Origin: Diaporthe sp. PMI_573
Taxonomy: Eukaryota; Ascomycota; Sordariomycetes; Diaporthales; Diaporthaceae
NCBI GenBank assembly: GCA_021399435.1
Contig: JAJTUP010000006.1
Coordinates: forward strand, 1,426,001 to 1,490,000
DNA length: 64,000 nt
Direction: 5' to 3'
The notes beneath the pieces were generated by a model. That model made no database searches and was not told the origin of the DNA. It saw nothing but the letters and a program-made list of their open reading frames with translations. The position numbers and the translations under genes were made by a program. This document shows, piece by piece, positions 1 through 11,502 of the stretch. Each line of letters starts with the position of its first letter. Position 1 is the first letter of the stretch.

Positions 1-56
1 TTTTGAATCCCATCACTCAACATTCCGAGCTCGAGAGCCTTGCCTTTGACCCCTCC

Positions 57-80
57 GAGTCCGAGTCCGAGTCCGAGTCC
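57..80. repeat. CGAGTC hexanucleotide repeat in the OPT 5' leader
   Basis: About four copies of a CGAGTC unit lie some 70 bases upstream of the transporter ATG. The frame stays open through it, but only a TTG precedes it, so it is treated as untranslated leader. Confidence 0.7.
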
Positions 81-150
81 AGGGCAAGACATCCGGCTGT
101 TGGAGCTATCGACCCGCGGCCCAAACACCCCGAGGATCCTAGCAGCATAT

Positions 151-2566
151 ATGGCTCCCGATAGGGGTCATGATCGCTCCGGCTACGACCGCCTTGGCAC
201 TGCCGAGGATGATGTGCAAGGAGACGCTCTCGCATCACGACAACATCGTGACGAGGGAGACGCGCTCCGAGATGACGATCAGCACGGCTCACCACCCACT
301 CCAACTCTCAGGACGGCCAAGGCAGGGCTCGACGTCGAGGGCCGCAGCTTTACCCCACGCGCCATCGCCGCCGGCCTCCTGGTCGGGCTCGTCATCTGCT
401 TCTCCAACATGTACTTTGGCCTCCAGACCGGCTGGGTCAGCATGATGACCATGCCGGCCTCGCTCATGGGCTTCGGCATCTTCAAGACCCTGTCCCGCCA
501 CCTGTCCTTCCCCTTCTCGCCCGTCGAGAACGTCCTGGTCCAGACCGTTGCCGGATCCATGGCCATCATGCCGCTCGGCTGCGGCTTCGTCGGCGTCCTG
601 CCCGCCATGCAGTACCTCCTGAAGCCTGAGGAGCAGGGCCCCGTCAATCTCGGCACTTGGAAGCTTGTCGTCTGGTCCCTGGGGCTGTGCTACTTTGGTG
701 TGGTTTTTGCCGTCCCCCTGAGGCGCCAGGTCATCATCCGGGAGAAGCTCAAGTTCCCGAGCGGCTTCAGTACTGCGGTGTTGATCAGTGTGCTGCATGG
801 CAAGACGGGACTGGTGAGGGATGACTCGGCCCCTAAGCACAACCACCAGGAGCGTGTTGTGCCTGAGGGCTTTGGTGGGCGACTCGAGCAGGACGGGCCG
901 GTACATCCCGTGGACGAGGAAGAAGGCGCGGATATCCGGAAGCAGCAGTGGAAGGCCAATGTCAGGTTACTCCTTACATGTTTTTTCATATCGGGGCTAT
1001 ACACCTTTGCCACTTACTTCTTTCCGGTCTTGAGAGATCTGCCTATATTTGGCGTAACGGCAGCCTCGACATGGCTGTGGACGCTGAATCCGAGCCTGGC
1101 TTATGTCGGGCAAGGCATCATCATGGGACCGGCAACTACAATCCACATGGTAAGCCTTGACTTTTAGAGTGTCAATCGGATCTCTGTGCTGACAATATCC
1201 AACAGCTCCTTGGCGCAGTACTCGGATGGGGCGTACTCTCACCGCTGGCTAAACACCGAGGTTGGGCCCCTGGCAAGATCAGCGACTGGGAGAACGGGAG
1301 CAAAGGCTGGATCGTGTGGACCTCGCTTGCAATTATGCTCGCCGACGCTGTCGTCAGTCTCGGCTACCTCGCCTCGCGACCCTTGCTCCAGCGCCTCACC
1401 AAGGCCGGCGCCAGCTTCCACGAGCGGTGGCAGAACGGGGATACGAGCCTAGGCCAGTTGCTCCCACCCCGTCACCAGGGATACACCACGCTCGGGGCCC
1501 AGGATGACGATATCCCGCCGCCCAGCCCCTCGTCCGACCACCAGCAGCCGGATCGCGAGGAGGAGCAGCACCACTCCATCTCGCACCTCCTGGCTGAGGC
1601 TGACCAGGACGATGCTCCAGCCTCGCAGTTGATTTCGAACCGCACGGTGGTCGTCGGGCTGGCGCTGTCCATCGCCTTCTGCGTGCTCTGCATCCACATC
1701 GTCTTCGGTGACCTCGTGCCCCTGTACGCGACCGTGTCGGCGGTGCTGATGGCGCTGGTCCTGAGCATCATGGGCGTTCGCGCCCTGGGAGAGACGGACC
1801 TGAACCCCGTGTCGGGCATCTCCAAGCTGGCGCAGCTCTTCTTCGCCCTCATCGTGCCGCAGTCCCACCCCACCTCGGTGCTCATCAACCTCGTCGCCGG
1901 CGCCGTTTCCGAGGCTGGCGCCCTGCAGGCCGGCGACCTGATGCAGGACCTGAAGACGGGCCACCTGCTGGGTGCGGCACCCAAGGCCCAGTTCTGGGGC
2001 CAGGTCATCGGCGCCACCGTGGGCGCCGTGGTGAGCGCCTTCATATACAGGCTCTACACGGCCGTGTATACCATCCCGGGCTCGTTGTTCCAAGTTCCGA
2101 CCGCGTACGTGTGGATCTTCACCGCGAGGCTGGTCACCGGCCAGGGGCTGCCTTATATGGCCAGGGAGTGGGCTATTGCGTTTGCGGTGCTGTTTACCCT
2201 GACCACCATAGTGAGGATCTATGCCACGAACAAGAGATGGCAGCATCTCATTCCTGGTGGAATTGCAGTGGCCGTGGGCATGTATAATGGTACGTCCCAG
2301 CTCATCCAGCTCCGTTGCTCCGCACACCCCCGTGCGAAGCTCCTGCGATAGTTTTTTTTTTGTTGGAGTGACGTGGCTAACAAACCGTAGTGCCTAGCTT
2401 CACGCTGGCGAGGACCGTCGGCGGGCTGGTGGCCTGGTGGTGGAGGAGAGAGGGCACTAGGAAAGACACGCCGCTGATCGTGCTCGCATCAGGCTTCATC
2501 CTCGGGGAGGGGTTTTTAAGCATTGTTAATCTGATCATGGAAGGTGCGGGTGTGCCACATCTGTGA
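151..2566 (+). CDS. OPT-family oligopeptide transporter
   Basis: Probable proton-coupled importer of small peptides or metal-peptide conjugates, a polytopic membrane protein of the OPT superfamily (YSL-like branch). Exons 151-1149, 1206-2289 and 2391-2566 join in frame to give 752 residues. The first ATG in the open frame is at 151; the longer open frame to position 40 starts at TTG. A hydrophilic N-terminus of about 65 residues is followed by a membrane segment with the family-like stretch NMYFGLQTGWVSMMTMPASL, then many hydrophobic helices, and a long charged loop (EEEQHH region, near 1550-1620) between the first and second halves. Splicing at 1149/1206 restores the reading HMLLGAVLGWGVLSP, typical of OPT proteins. 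The C-terminus, LIVLASGFILGEGFLSIVN, is also family-typical. Substrate cannot be told from sequence. The upstream promoter is cut by the window edge. Confidence 0.92.
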
Positions 2567-2968
2567 GGTTTGAATGGAGCAGGCAGGTACTTTTATATGG
2601 TAGGCATTTTAGAATCTTCAAGGCATTTGTAGACATGTAGCGAGGTGAATACCACTAATATTTATACAGGAGGCAAGACCACTTAGCCTTTCTCTATGCG
2701 TGGGTAGGACTTAGGGCGTCGCGTAGACACAACTCGCGGGGTCCCAGAGCCAGCTTTGGCTGCGGTGAATTCCGACCCCCATGCCCATGATTCATTGCGC
2801 GCCACAACTTATGCTGTCGGGCAGGCTTTTGGCAAACGTTCGTCCAACGGGAAGAGTGTTGAATAAAGTGTCGTGCTGAAATTGGGATCATGTAATCTAT
2901 GCTGACTTGGAATTCTGAGCACGAGTCTATTCATGTTCTCTCATGAGCAGGTTTTACTCACTCCACTA
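2567..2968. other. Convergent intergenic spacer
   Basis: 3' ends of the OPT gene (+) and the arginine methyltransferase gene (-) face each other across about 400 bases. I see no conserved reading frame or RNA gene here; it should hold both 3' untranslated regions. Confidence 0.6.
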
Positions 2969-4724
2969 CTAAGTAAGAGTCCAGCCCTGGGACTTCTCAG
3001 CATTCGGCAGCCCGTCCCACTCCACCTTGATCAATAGCCCACGCGCATGGTCCTCGGGCGCAGAGTAAGACAGGGACCCCTCGATCTGCTCTCCCGCCTT
3101 GAATGGCTTGCGCTCGTGCCCGTCCTTATCCTCAACCAGCATGAGAACCTGCTTCCAGTGGGTCTCCTTGCGGTGCGGGCCGGTCGTGAAGGCGTTGCTG
3201 CCGTCCTTCCTGGCCGCCTCCCAGTCGTTGGCCGGCGCCTCGATGAGCTCGGGCTCCCCCTTCCGCGTCGCGGCGAAGTAGTTGTCGAACCAGATGAGGA
3301 AGCCGTCCACGCTGTCGACGTCCCTGGTGATCTTGCTCTTCCAGCCGGCCGTGAAGGCGAGGTCCTCGGCCTTGACGTGGTACAGGTCGAGCGCGTGCGT
3401 GCTCGCGGTGCCGCAGAGGCTCTCGGTCGGCATCGTCTGCACCCTGACCTCCTTGAGCATGCCCTCCTGCATGGCCTTCATGTCGAAGCCGTACACGTCC
3501 CGCCAGAAGGTGACGTTGTCGGTCACGTACTCCGGGTCCGACACGGGCGCGTGGAAGATGGTCGTGTGCGACGGGATCAGCAGGCCGTCCGGCTTGAGAT
3601 ACCTGTCGCGGGCGAAGAGCACGGAGGGAAGCATCGCCTCGTACAGGAGCGCATAGCCCATCCACTCCGAGACGATGATGTCGACCTTTTCGACCGGCAG
3701 CACGATGTCCTCGACCCGCCCGCGCAGGCAGGTGATCGTGTCCGACAGGCCGTTGTTGAAGATGTTCTCCCTCGCCTTGTCAAGGATGGCCGACTTGTCG
3801 ATGGCGTAGACGTGTGCGGCCCCGGCCCTGGCGCTGAACATGGACAGGATGCCGGTCCCGCACCCAATGTCCAGGACGGTCTTGCCCTTGAAGAGGTGCT
3901 TGTTATTGTAGATGAAGTCGCGGTAGCCCTCCGTACGGACGGTATCCTTCAGCATGGTCTCATGGATATCTGTCACGTGGTTAGAAATTGAAAAGTCTGC
4001 CCGGTTCTACGAGGGCAGGCAGGTAGCATACCGTTGTGTGCATACGACTCCCAGTAGTATGCTGATTCGTCTTTCTTTTCCTTCTTGGAACTGGCCGACG
4101 ACCGCGATGAGGAGTCATCATCGTCCGCATGCCATCGCTTATCAAGGGTCTGCTCCACAGCAAGTCGGTAGTTGGCGAACTGCTTGTTGAGCTCGTCCAG
4201 CTGGGCCTGCAGAGCGGCGTTCTTGCTGGCGGCGTCGCCAGCTGTCTCCGTCGATGATGCGTCCTCAGCAGCCTTGCCCTTGCCCTCTGCAACATTCGAG
4301 GAAGACGGGAGGTCATCCAGGCACATTATGAGCGCATCATCAGGCAAGACAGGCATCAAGAATTTGTCATCCTGGATATCCGCCTCGGTGATCTGGCCTG
4401 GCAGAGATTTGCCGTCCTTCACAGTGCTTCGGACTGGGAATGACATTAGCTGGGGAACCAGAAAGAGGCCTGGGCAGCCAACGAACTGAAGTTGACGAGC
4501 TTGATGCTGCCGTAAAAGTCCAGACCGATACGGTCGCGCACCGCCACGAAGTCGAAGTCGAAGCTGCTCTTGCAGTGCTCCAGCATAGACCGCGCATCGG
4601 GGAAGACCTTGTCGTCCAGGAGCGACGTGATCTCCAGGCTCTCTTCATCACCGCCCTCTTCGACATCGTTCCAGCCCTCAGAGCCCTCCGACCCGCTGAC
4701 AATGTCGTCTGCCTCCTTTGACAT
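2969..4724 (-). CDS. rmt3: Protein arginine N-methyltransferase 3 (PRMT3/RmtB type)
   Basis: Type I S-adenosylmethionine-dependent arginine methyltransferase; the yeast and animal PRMT3 family methylates ribosomal protein S2. Exons (minus strand) are 4724-4487, 4433-4032 and 3969-2969, giving 546 residues. Splicing yields KLVNF-IRSTV and SYAHN-DIHETML, both family-typical junctions. Motif I VLDIGCGTG is at 245-253, the double-E loop SEWMGYALLYE gives E315 and E324, and the THW loop is at 483-485. A coiled segment (about 140-170) precedes the catalytic core, as in PRMT3. The N-terminal region (about 38-78) aligns with the PRMT3 zinc finger, but the first Cys pair reads SLLD and the final His is lost, so zinc binding is unlikely. 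An open frame continues upstream to a GTG at 4799; ATG at 4724 is preferred. Confidence 0.93.
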
Positions 4725-5433
4725 GATGCAGCGCAGGTGAGTTGGGTTCTGGAAGAGCACAAAGAACTTCAGGCTTTCTTCAGAACGGTCTTGGTGCACT
4801 ACTGCTGTCGTTAGCGCTATTTGACATACCCTTCTGACATCAGGCTGTGAGAGACTGCTAAGTTACAGGGGGGCCGTGGCAATTGAAAACCACAATACTT
4901 ACAGTCTGAACAGCAAAATTTCAAGCAGTTGGTCTATATATGTCAAGGTGGATTTTGCAGGTGTTCTAAAATCCAGGCAGCGTTGTAAGTGCTGCGGGCG
5001 AGCGAAAAATTCAAGTGCTGCAAGCTTGCAACCCCAAAATTTCTGCATGTGGGAAACTTTTACGGGTCGTGCCGAACAGAGACCTTCCTCACATGAGAAT
5101 AATTCCGGGAACTGCCAACATCCCCGGTTCAGGCTGTATTGTGTGCCCTTTGGCTGTGCCATCTTGAGTAGGCATGATGTTCCGATGTTGTTTTGTCATT
5201 TCAATGGTTGGCTTGGTTCCCCAAATGCTATATACACCTAGTCCTGCAGATAGCCATGCTACATAATCTCATTGTAGGCTGTGCAACGCTTTCATCATGC
5301 CATCAAATCCTCTGAGCCGCGACAGATGGATTTGTCCGGACACCCAGCAGCCAATACAGTCGCTTGTCCTCCGAACCTCGGGGCTTGACGTTTTGTCAAC
5401 GCTTGGAGAGGGGATCCAAGGGGGTGAAGGGTT
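4725..5433. other. Intergenic: promoter of the methyltransferase and 3' region of USO1
   Basis: About 700 bases between two minus-strand genes. No convincing coding frame. The stretch is AT-richer than the flanking exons and should hold the methyltransferase promoter and the USO1 3' untranslated region. Confidence 0.55.
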
Positions 5434-8400
5434 CTAATCCACGTCGTTGCCACCCTTTCCTGCCGTTTGGTCCTCCTTTGCACTGTCTCCATCTTCATCC
5501 TCGTCTGCTTCTTCCTCTTCATCGGACTCGCCGTCGTCCTCATCGTCCGAGATGGTCTCGCCCAAGGCCTTGAGCTTCTCTTTGTACTTGTTGACCTTCT
5601 CTTCCGCATCGGCAAAGAGCATCAGCATATCATCCAACTCGCCCTGCGTAGACTCTTTCTCCGTCTCCTTCTGCTGGACGAGGGCCTCGGCCTAGAGGTA
5701 GGAGAATTAGCATGAGCACAACTCTTGTCAACGATTCAACAGGGTGGCGTACCTCTTTGGTCTTTGTTTCCAGATCCTTGACCTTCTTCTCCAACTCAGC
5801 AGCTTTCTTTGCAGCACGTTCCGAGGCCTCCTTGGCTGCTGAAGCTTCCTGTGTCTTGCTCTTGTTGGCCTACGAATATGTTAGCATCGAGGTTATGGTC
5901 GCTTTCATTTGCGAAATATGTTACCTTCATAAGGTCCACCTCGAGTCTGCTAATTGTGGCCTTCAGATCAGCCTTCTCTGCCTCTGCCCGCCTCGATGAC
6001 CGATCTGCTTCTGACTGTCTGCGCCTATGGCCCTCTTGTGCCTGCTTGCGAGCTTCCTCGACCTCGCGCACCCGCTGCTCATCCTTTAGTGCCAATTCCT
6101 TCTGGTGGTCTTCATCCTTGAGTCGGAGCTGCTTCTCGTACTCTCCCACCTTCGCTTTGAGATCGGCTTCGGCCTTCTTCTGGACGCTCTGTACCTCAGC
6201 AGCTGCCTCCTGTTGCGCTGTTTCGGCCCTCTTCTGGGTTCTCTCGATCTCAGAAGCGCCTTCTCTCCGCGCTGTCTCCACGTGCCTCTGAAGCTCGGAC
6301 TCTTTCACGCTGAACTGCTCGTGCAGTTGCCGGATCTCGCTCTCGTGGTTCCTCTGCAAACTCTCGTTGACGGATTTTATCCGCGTGAGCTCGACTGAGG
6401 TGGTTTCCTTAAGGCGTCTTGTGTCTGCGCGCTCCTGACCAAGTTGTTGCTCAAGGTGGGCGAGGCTCGCCTGGCAACCCTGCAGTGTCTTTTCCTTCTC
6501 ATCCAACTGAGACCGTAGCGAGTCGACAAGTTCTCGCGATATTCCTTTCTGGACACCGTTTGTGACTACTGAAATCTCCATCCCGGGATCTCTGTCGATG
6601 GCCCGCAAGATTCGGCTGTAGTTGTCTTTGAAGAAATCGACAAATGTCTCGTCAAAGTAGACCTCGGGAAGCTTGCCAGTCGAAGGATCAAGCTTTTGCG
6701 GGATCATCTCGAAGTCACGCACGTGTGGGTGAGCCCGCAATTTGCTCATCTTATCGATATACCTGTCGCGGCCCATGTTGGACATCAACAGCGGTTGCAG
6801 AGTGCCTCGTGGTATCGGCGAGTCTTTGGTGGAGAACTCATAGGCTACGCCGAGCATCATCGCGCAGAGTCCCTGGACCAGGGTTTCACTGGAGCTGTTC
6901 TTCACGACAGTCTGGATGAGTCGTTGGACGTTGCTACCTTCCTCTAGCAACTCGTTCACCCCATCCAGGTCTTCGAACAGCCAACATAGAAGGAGCATCA
7001 GATAGCCTATAGTGATGCGCTCATCGTCGTTTCGCGAAAGACTGCTTATCAGGTGCGCAGTGATGATCTGAATGCTGGTCACCACCTCCTCCCCTTCGGC
7101 CTCATCTCCCTCAGTAACTTGTCTTGCAAGCTCCTTGGTTGTTGCGTTTTCGAAAACAAGATGCAGCATTATGCATGCTGCGAACCAGTGTCTGTAAGGG
7201 TCAACTGTCGATTCTTCAGTCGGCGAGCGAAGCAGGGTTGTCAAAACGTTCGCTGCCTCGATGGCTCCCGACTTGTGACCTTCGATGGCTCGCCTCAGGA
7301 AATGTTCGCGGATCCCGGGGTGGTTGAAGAAATAGGCTTTCAAGGTTTCGCAGGCCGCCATTCGTATATCGAAGGCCTGTAGACTGTGAACGCACAGGGT
7401 GAGGTCCAAAAGGCCGTCAATAACGTAGATTTTGGGGACACCATTGGCCTGGGCACCATTCCCATCCTGCGAGCTTTCGAGTGGCGAGGGGACTTGGAGC
7501 TGGGCAAAATTCTCTTGGAGCGTTGGGTTGGCCCTGATAATATCGGCGCATGTCACGAGTGCCTACCGCCATGGTTTTTAGGTCTACGTGAAGATACATA
7601 CAGGGCAGGGCGGCACGTACCTCGGCCTTGATAGGGTTCTCAGCGGAGTGGCTGAAGGCAAGTTGCAGGGCGTGATACAGAAGATGATACTGCCAGAAAG
7701 AGCTTTGGTTCTGCATGGTGCCAATCGCACCACGGACCAGGAACAGGCGGATGACTGCAAGCAACGCATATACATTCCGGTTACGCTGTGCCTGTGCCCA
7801 AGGTGCCACCTCCTCCCCGTCCTCTGGGGGCTTGTATGCACTTTGGAGCAGCTGTGCCAGTTCAGGGACGCATCCTGTCTCGCGAAACTGAGTTTGGTTG
7901 GAGGCATTCAATCGCAATAAATTGGCCAGCAATATCAGGCAGTCCTCCACGATCTGGCCGCCCTCCGAGAGGGATCCATCTGAGGCGATAATTGCAAATA
8001 TCCTCTTGAAGGCATCTTCGAAAGCGACCAATTTTTGTATATCCACGTTTGACGGGGTGAGATAGATGAGCAAGGTGACTGCTTCGTTACGGACAGCCTC
8101 TCTTCGGTCGTCGAGTATGGCCACGAGCCTCGAGATGCCCAGGGGGGCGGTGAAGACGCATTCTTCGGTGCGTTCCGTCCGAGCGGAAAGGATCGCTATG
8201 AGCAGTTGCAGGGAGTACAGCCGCGCGTAGAAGTCTGGTGTTTCTAGAAAGTCAAGCAGGAGCGTGATGTTCTCTTGTCTCTGGGTGAACTCGTCCGCCA
8301 ACCACAAGACGATTTCTTCTGAAGCTTCAGGGCTGCCCTCATTGGGGTTGAAGAGCATGAGCAGGGTCTCGAGCACGACCTTAACTGTGTCCACGTCCTG

Positions 8401-8604
8401 CCCATCGTTGCTCAGACATCCTATCAGGCTGCGCAGAGCCCCGGACGCGACAGAAGCTGGGTAGTCCTTTGCGAAGCTGCGAAGCCCTTGGATGGCGGCG
8501 CGCCGGTCCTCGAGGAGAGTGGCCGAGCTCAGACGACCGCTGAGGACGGAGATCGTTTCGCCTACCGACTGCTTGGCCGGAGCAGTCGCTATGGCAGAGA
8601 ACAT
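5434..8604 (-). CDS. USO1: Uso1/p115 vesicle-tethering protein
   Basis: Golgi tether that captures ER-derived COPII vesicles and promotes SNARE assembly downstream of Ypt1/Rab1. Exons (minus strand) are 8604-7621, 7562-5925, 5869-5753 and 5691-5434; all junctions keep frame and give 998 residues. The armadillo-repeat globular head fills roughly residues 1-650 (MFSAIATAPAKQSVGETISV start; AQLLQSA and SFWQYHLLYHALQL stretches match p115 heads). A heptad-rich coiled coil follows (about 690-950), and the tail is strongly acidic (DDEDDGESDEEEEADEDEDG), like the p115 tail that binds golgins. The coiled coil is shorter than that of S. cerevisiae Uso1. The gene is divergent from ILV6, with about 500 bases of shared upstream DNA. 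Confidence 0.93.
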
Positions 8605-9105
8605 GGTTGTGGGGATTTTCCGGTAACGATCAGTGCCATGGGGCTATGAGAAAGAGCGCGTGGGTCGTCGGGTCTGAAGCATGGTCGGGTGATTCTGGAA
8701 CCTCGAGACTGGTGCTTGAGCTCAGGGCTGCTGATCGGTGCAAGCACCGTGTAGACAGGTGGATGCTAGCGGTGCTTGATTGACAGCTGTGCTTCTCGGT
8801 CCCGCGAAACTTGACAGGGGGGAGGTCAGCTAAGTGGGCAGCGCTAGGAGCATGAAAATTGTTAGTCCAAGACGATCTGGGGAAGCTCTGAAGGCTGCAG
8901 GGTCCCTCCGATGTCGTCCAGTCTGCCGAACTAAATTCAGTCTCGGTTCCTCAACAAGGCCGGGCCGCAGCGTTGACTCAGAGCCCAACACCAAACGACA
9001 AGAGTCAATTGACGGTCACGCAAGTCAATTGATCTTATCCCTCCATTGCCTTGGAGAGCCATACATCGATTCTCCTCAGAGGCCTTCTCTGAGTTGATCG
9101 AAAGC
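8605..9105. promoter_or_regulatory. Divergent USO1/ILV6 intergenic promoter region
   Basis: Only 501 bases separate the two start codons, so both promoters must lie here. It contains a perfect Gcn4/CPC1-type site (8974-8980) nearer ILV6. I find no convincing TATA box. Confidence 0.6.
8974..8980. promoter_or_regulatory. TGACTCA general amino-acid-control site upstream of ILV6
   Basis: A perfect palindromic TGACTCA lies 126 bases before the ILV6 ATG. This is the consensus for Gcn4 (yeast), CPC-1 (Neurospora) and CpcA (Aspergillus), which induce amino-acid biosynthesis genes on starvation. That it is used here is inferred from position and target type. Confidence 0.6.
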
Positions 9106-10145
9106 ATGGCGCCCCGAAGCATCCTGCTGTCGCAATGGCGGGCAGCCACCTCCAGGCTCAAACCAGCCGCAGCCAACTCCCTGCCTGCCTTTGCCGCTCG
9201 CCAGAGCTCTTCCAGCTCCTCGACCTCAGCTATCGCTTACAAGGCATTGCGCCGTCGACAAGCACCTCTGCCCACTAATGAGGCACCCCCGGCGTGGTCG
9301 GCTCAGGCCGCTGTGTCCAACATTCTCTACGAGACCCCCTCGCCCTCCATGGCCCCTCCGAAGCGTCACATCTTGAACTGTCTCGTGCAGAACGAGCCCG
9401 GTGTCCTCTCCCGTGTGTCCGGGATTCTGGCCGCCCGCGGCTTCAACATCGACTCCCTGGTCGTCTGCAGCACCGAAGTTGCCGACTTGTCGCGCATGAC
9501 CATCGTGTTGACGGGCCAGGACGGCGTCGTCGAACAGGCCCGCCGCCAGCTGGAGGACCTGGTTCCCGTTTGGGCCGTGCTCGACTACACCAGCGCGGCT
9601 CTCGTGCAGAGGGAGCTGCTCCTCGCCAAGATCAACATTCTGGGCCCCGAGTACTTCCAGGAGCTGTGGGCTCACCACCGCGAGATTACCGCCGAGATTG
9701 AGGGCGAGTCTACTTCTCAGGAGGGATCCTCCGCTGACCACACGCCTTCGCTGGGCGAGACGTCCGAGGACTTCCACCCTAGCCGACTTGCACCCAGTGA
9801 GGCCTTGCGCTTGAAGCATGAGCATCTGAAGAGCATCACCTACTTTGCGCATCAGTTTGGAGGCAAGGTGCTGGATATCAGCAACAGCAGCTGCATTGTC
9901 GAGATGTGAGTCAGGCTGCACGCATGTGTCATAGATGCATTATATGCTGACATTTATTTTCCAGCTCTGCGAAGCCAAACCGAATCGACTCGTTCCTGAA
10001 GCTGATCGGCCCATTCGGCATTCTCGAGTCTGCCCGGACTGGATTGATGGCCATGCCGCGGTCACCTCTCTACGGACCCAAGGATGAGAACAGCATCAAG
10101 GAGGCTGATGATGTTGTTGATGCCAGCCAGCTCCCACCTGGATAG
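9106..10145 (+). CDS. ILV6: Acetolactate synthase regulatory (small) subunit, mitochondrial
   Basis: Activates the catalytic acetolactate synthase subunit (Ilv2) and confers feedback inhibition by valine in branched-chain amino-acid synthesis in the mitochondrial matrix. Exons 9106-9905 and 9965-10145 give 326 residues; the split Ile codon (AT|C) is restored on splicing. Residues 1 to about 80 are Arg/Ser/Ala-rich with few acids, a typical matrix-targeting presequence. The ACT domain starts at about 87 (RHILNCLVQNEPGVLSRVSG, then RGFNIDSLVV) and is followed by the family-typical LDYT. A Ser/Thr/Glu-rich insert (about 205-240) precedes the C-terminal domain with FGGKVLDISNSSCIVEI and the conserved RSPLYGP end. 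An upstream TTG at 9046 in the same frame is rejected in favour of ATG 9106. Confidence 0.95.
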
Positions 10146-10317
10146 GTGTTCATGTAAACTATACCATAATACAGAAGCAATTCAAGCAAGGATGAGACTT
10201 TTTGACATTTCACATGAGTTGCATTCGTGGGCAAGATGTGGTGTAAAGACTTTTGATTCACTTTTAGACGCCAATGCCGGGCCGCAAAAAGCAGAAATAC
10301 GTTGTGCGATGCATCGT

Positions 10318-11502
10318 CTAAACGATGCGACCCTTGTTGGTCACGAAGGCCTCAAGTGCAGCTATGGAGAGTTAGTTTCCGACGATAGGATGATTCAGAG
10401 CAAGCGGTTTGTACTCACCAACAGCGGCCCACAACCGATTTTGAGCCTCGGGGAACACCAACGATCGGTCGCTGTAGAACACCTCGTCATGAACCTCTTC
10501 AGGGTGCCGCGGCAGACAATGCATGAACTTCCAGCCCTCCTTCGCACCCCCTCTCTTGGCCAGTTCATTGGTGATCTGGAAGCCGGCAAAGGCCTTCAAC
10601 CGCTTTTGCGCCTCCTGCTCCTGTCCCATGGACACCCAGGTGTCGGTGACAAGGATGTCCGCATTCTTCGCCGCTTCCTCAGGGGCCGTAGTCTCCGACA
10701 ACTTCCCAGGGCTCGAGACACCCTGAGCAGCAGAGAGGATGTGCTTTTTCATGGGCTCGGGGATCCCGTAGCCAGCGGGCGAGGCTACAGAGATGTCCAC
10801 GCCCAGCTTGACGCAGGCGGACGCGAGATCGAACAGGACGTTGTTTGAGTCACCGATCCAGGCGACCTTCAGACCCTCGAGACCCAAGCTCGATGGGCCG
10901 GAAGGGGAGGACGGGAAGGCCTCGTGGATAGTGAGGAAGTCAGCAATAGTCTGAAGCGGGTGGAAGTCGTCGGACAGGGCGTTGATGACGGGAACGCTCG
11001 AGTCCTTGGCCAGACCGGTGATGTCGGAATGTGGCCCTACACGGGCGACCATGGCCGAGACCATGGAGGAGATCACCACCGAAGTGTCGTAGAGTGACTC
11101 GTTGACCTAACAAAGATTCAGTCAGCACCCGCCATGTCCCAAATCGAGTTCATCTCAACTCCCGAGGGAAGTCGGGCTTACACCAAGCTGGATGTCGTCC
11201 TTGCCCAGAAACATGGGGTGGCCGCCCATGAGAGCGATGGCGCCCTCAGTTGAGACGCGGGTCCGGGTACTCCTCTTGCTGAACATCATGGCGACCGTCT
11301 TGCCAGTGAGGGCACCACCGAGCACGCTGAGCCTGTCATCTTTTGCGACCTCTGTCTTGTGAGCCTTGGCATTGCGGATGAGCTTGGTGAACTCGGCTGG
11401 TGTCAGATCATTGATGGACATCAAATGACGGGGCTGGACGGAGCTGGAGTACGCCCTGCTCAGCGGCAGACGGGCGGCTGCTGTCCTGGCTGTGCGGAAC
11501 AT
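10318..11502 (-). CDS. ARG3: Ornithine carbamoyltransferase, mitochondrial
   Basis: Makes citrulline from ornithine and carbamoyl phosphate in arginine synthesis; equivalent to Aspergillus argB and Neurospora arg-12. Exons (minus strand) are 11502-11182, 11106-10419 and 10361-10318, totalling 350 residues. The N-terminus is rich in Arg/Ala/Ser, consistent with mitochondrial import. The carbamoyl-phosphate motif STRTR is at 78-82, HPLQ at 156-159, the ornithine loop TDTWVSMG near 261-268, and the catalytic Cys motif HCLPRH at 303-308. The last exon is only 44 bases and supplies the C-terminal helix (LEAFVTNKGRIV). The gene converges on ILV6, with 172 bases between stop codons. Two TGAGTC motifs lie 170-195 bases upstream of the start. 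Confidence 0.96.

Noticed and set aside
1449..2327. 292-codon minus-strand open frame
   Set aside because: Antisense shadow of the OPT transporter, with no domain.
3047..3991. 314-codon plus-strand open frame
   Set aside because: It lies antisense over the last exon of the arginine methyltransferase; Arg/Val/Leu-rich translation reflects GC-rich third positions of the real gene.
9226..9921. 231-codon minus-strand open frame
   Set aside because: Complement of ILV6 exon 1, low-complexity translation.
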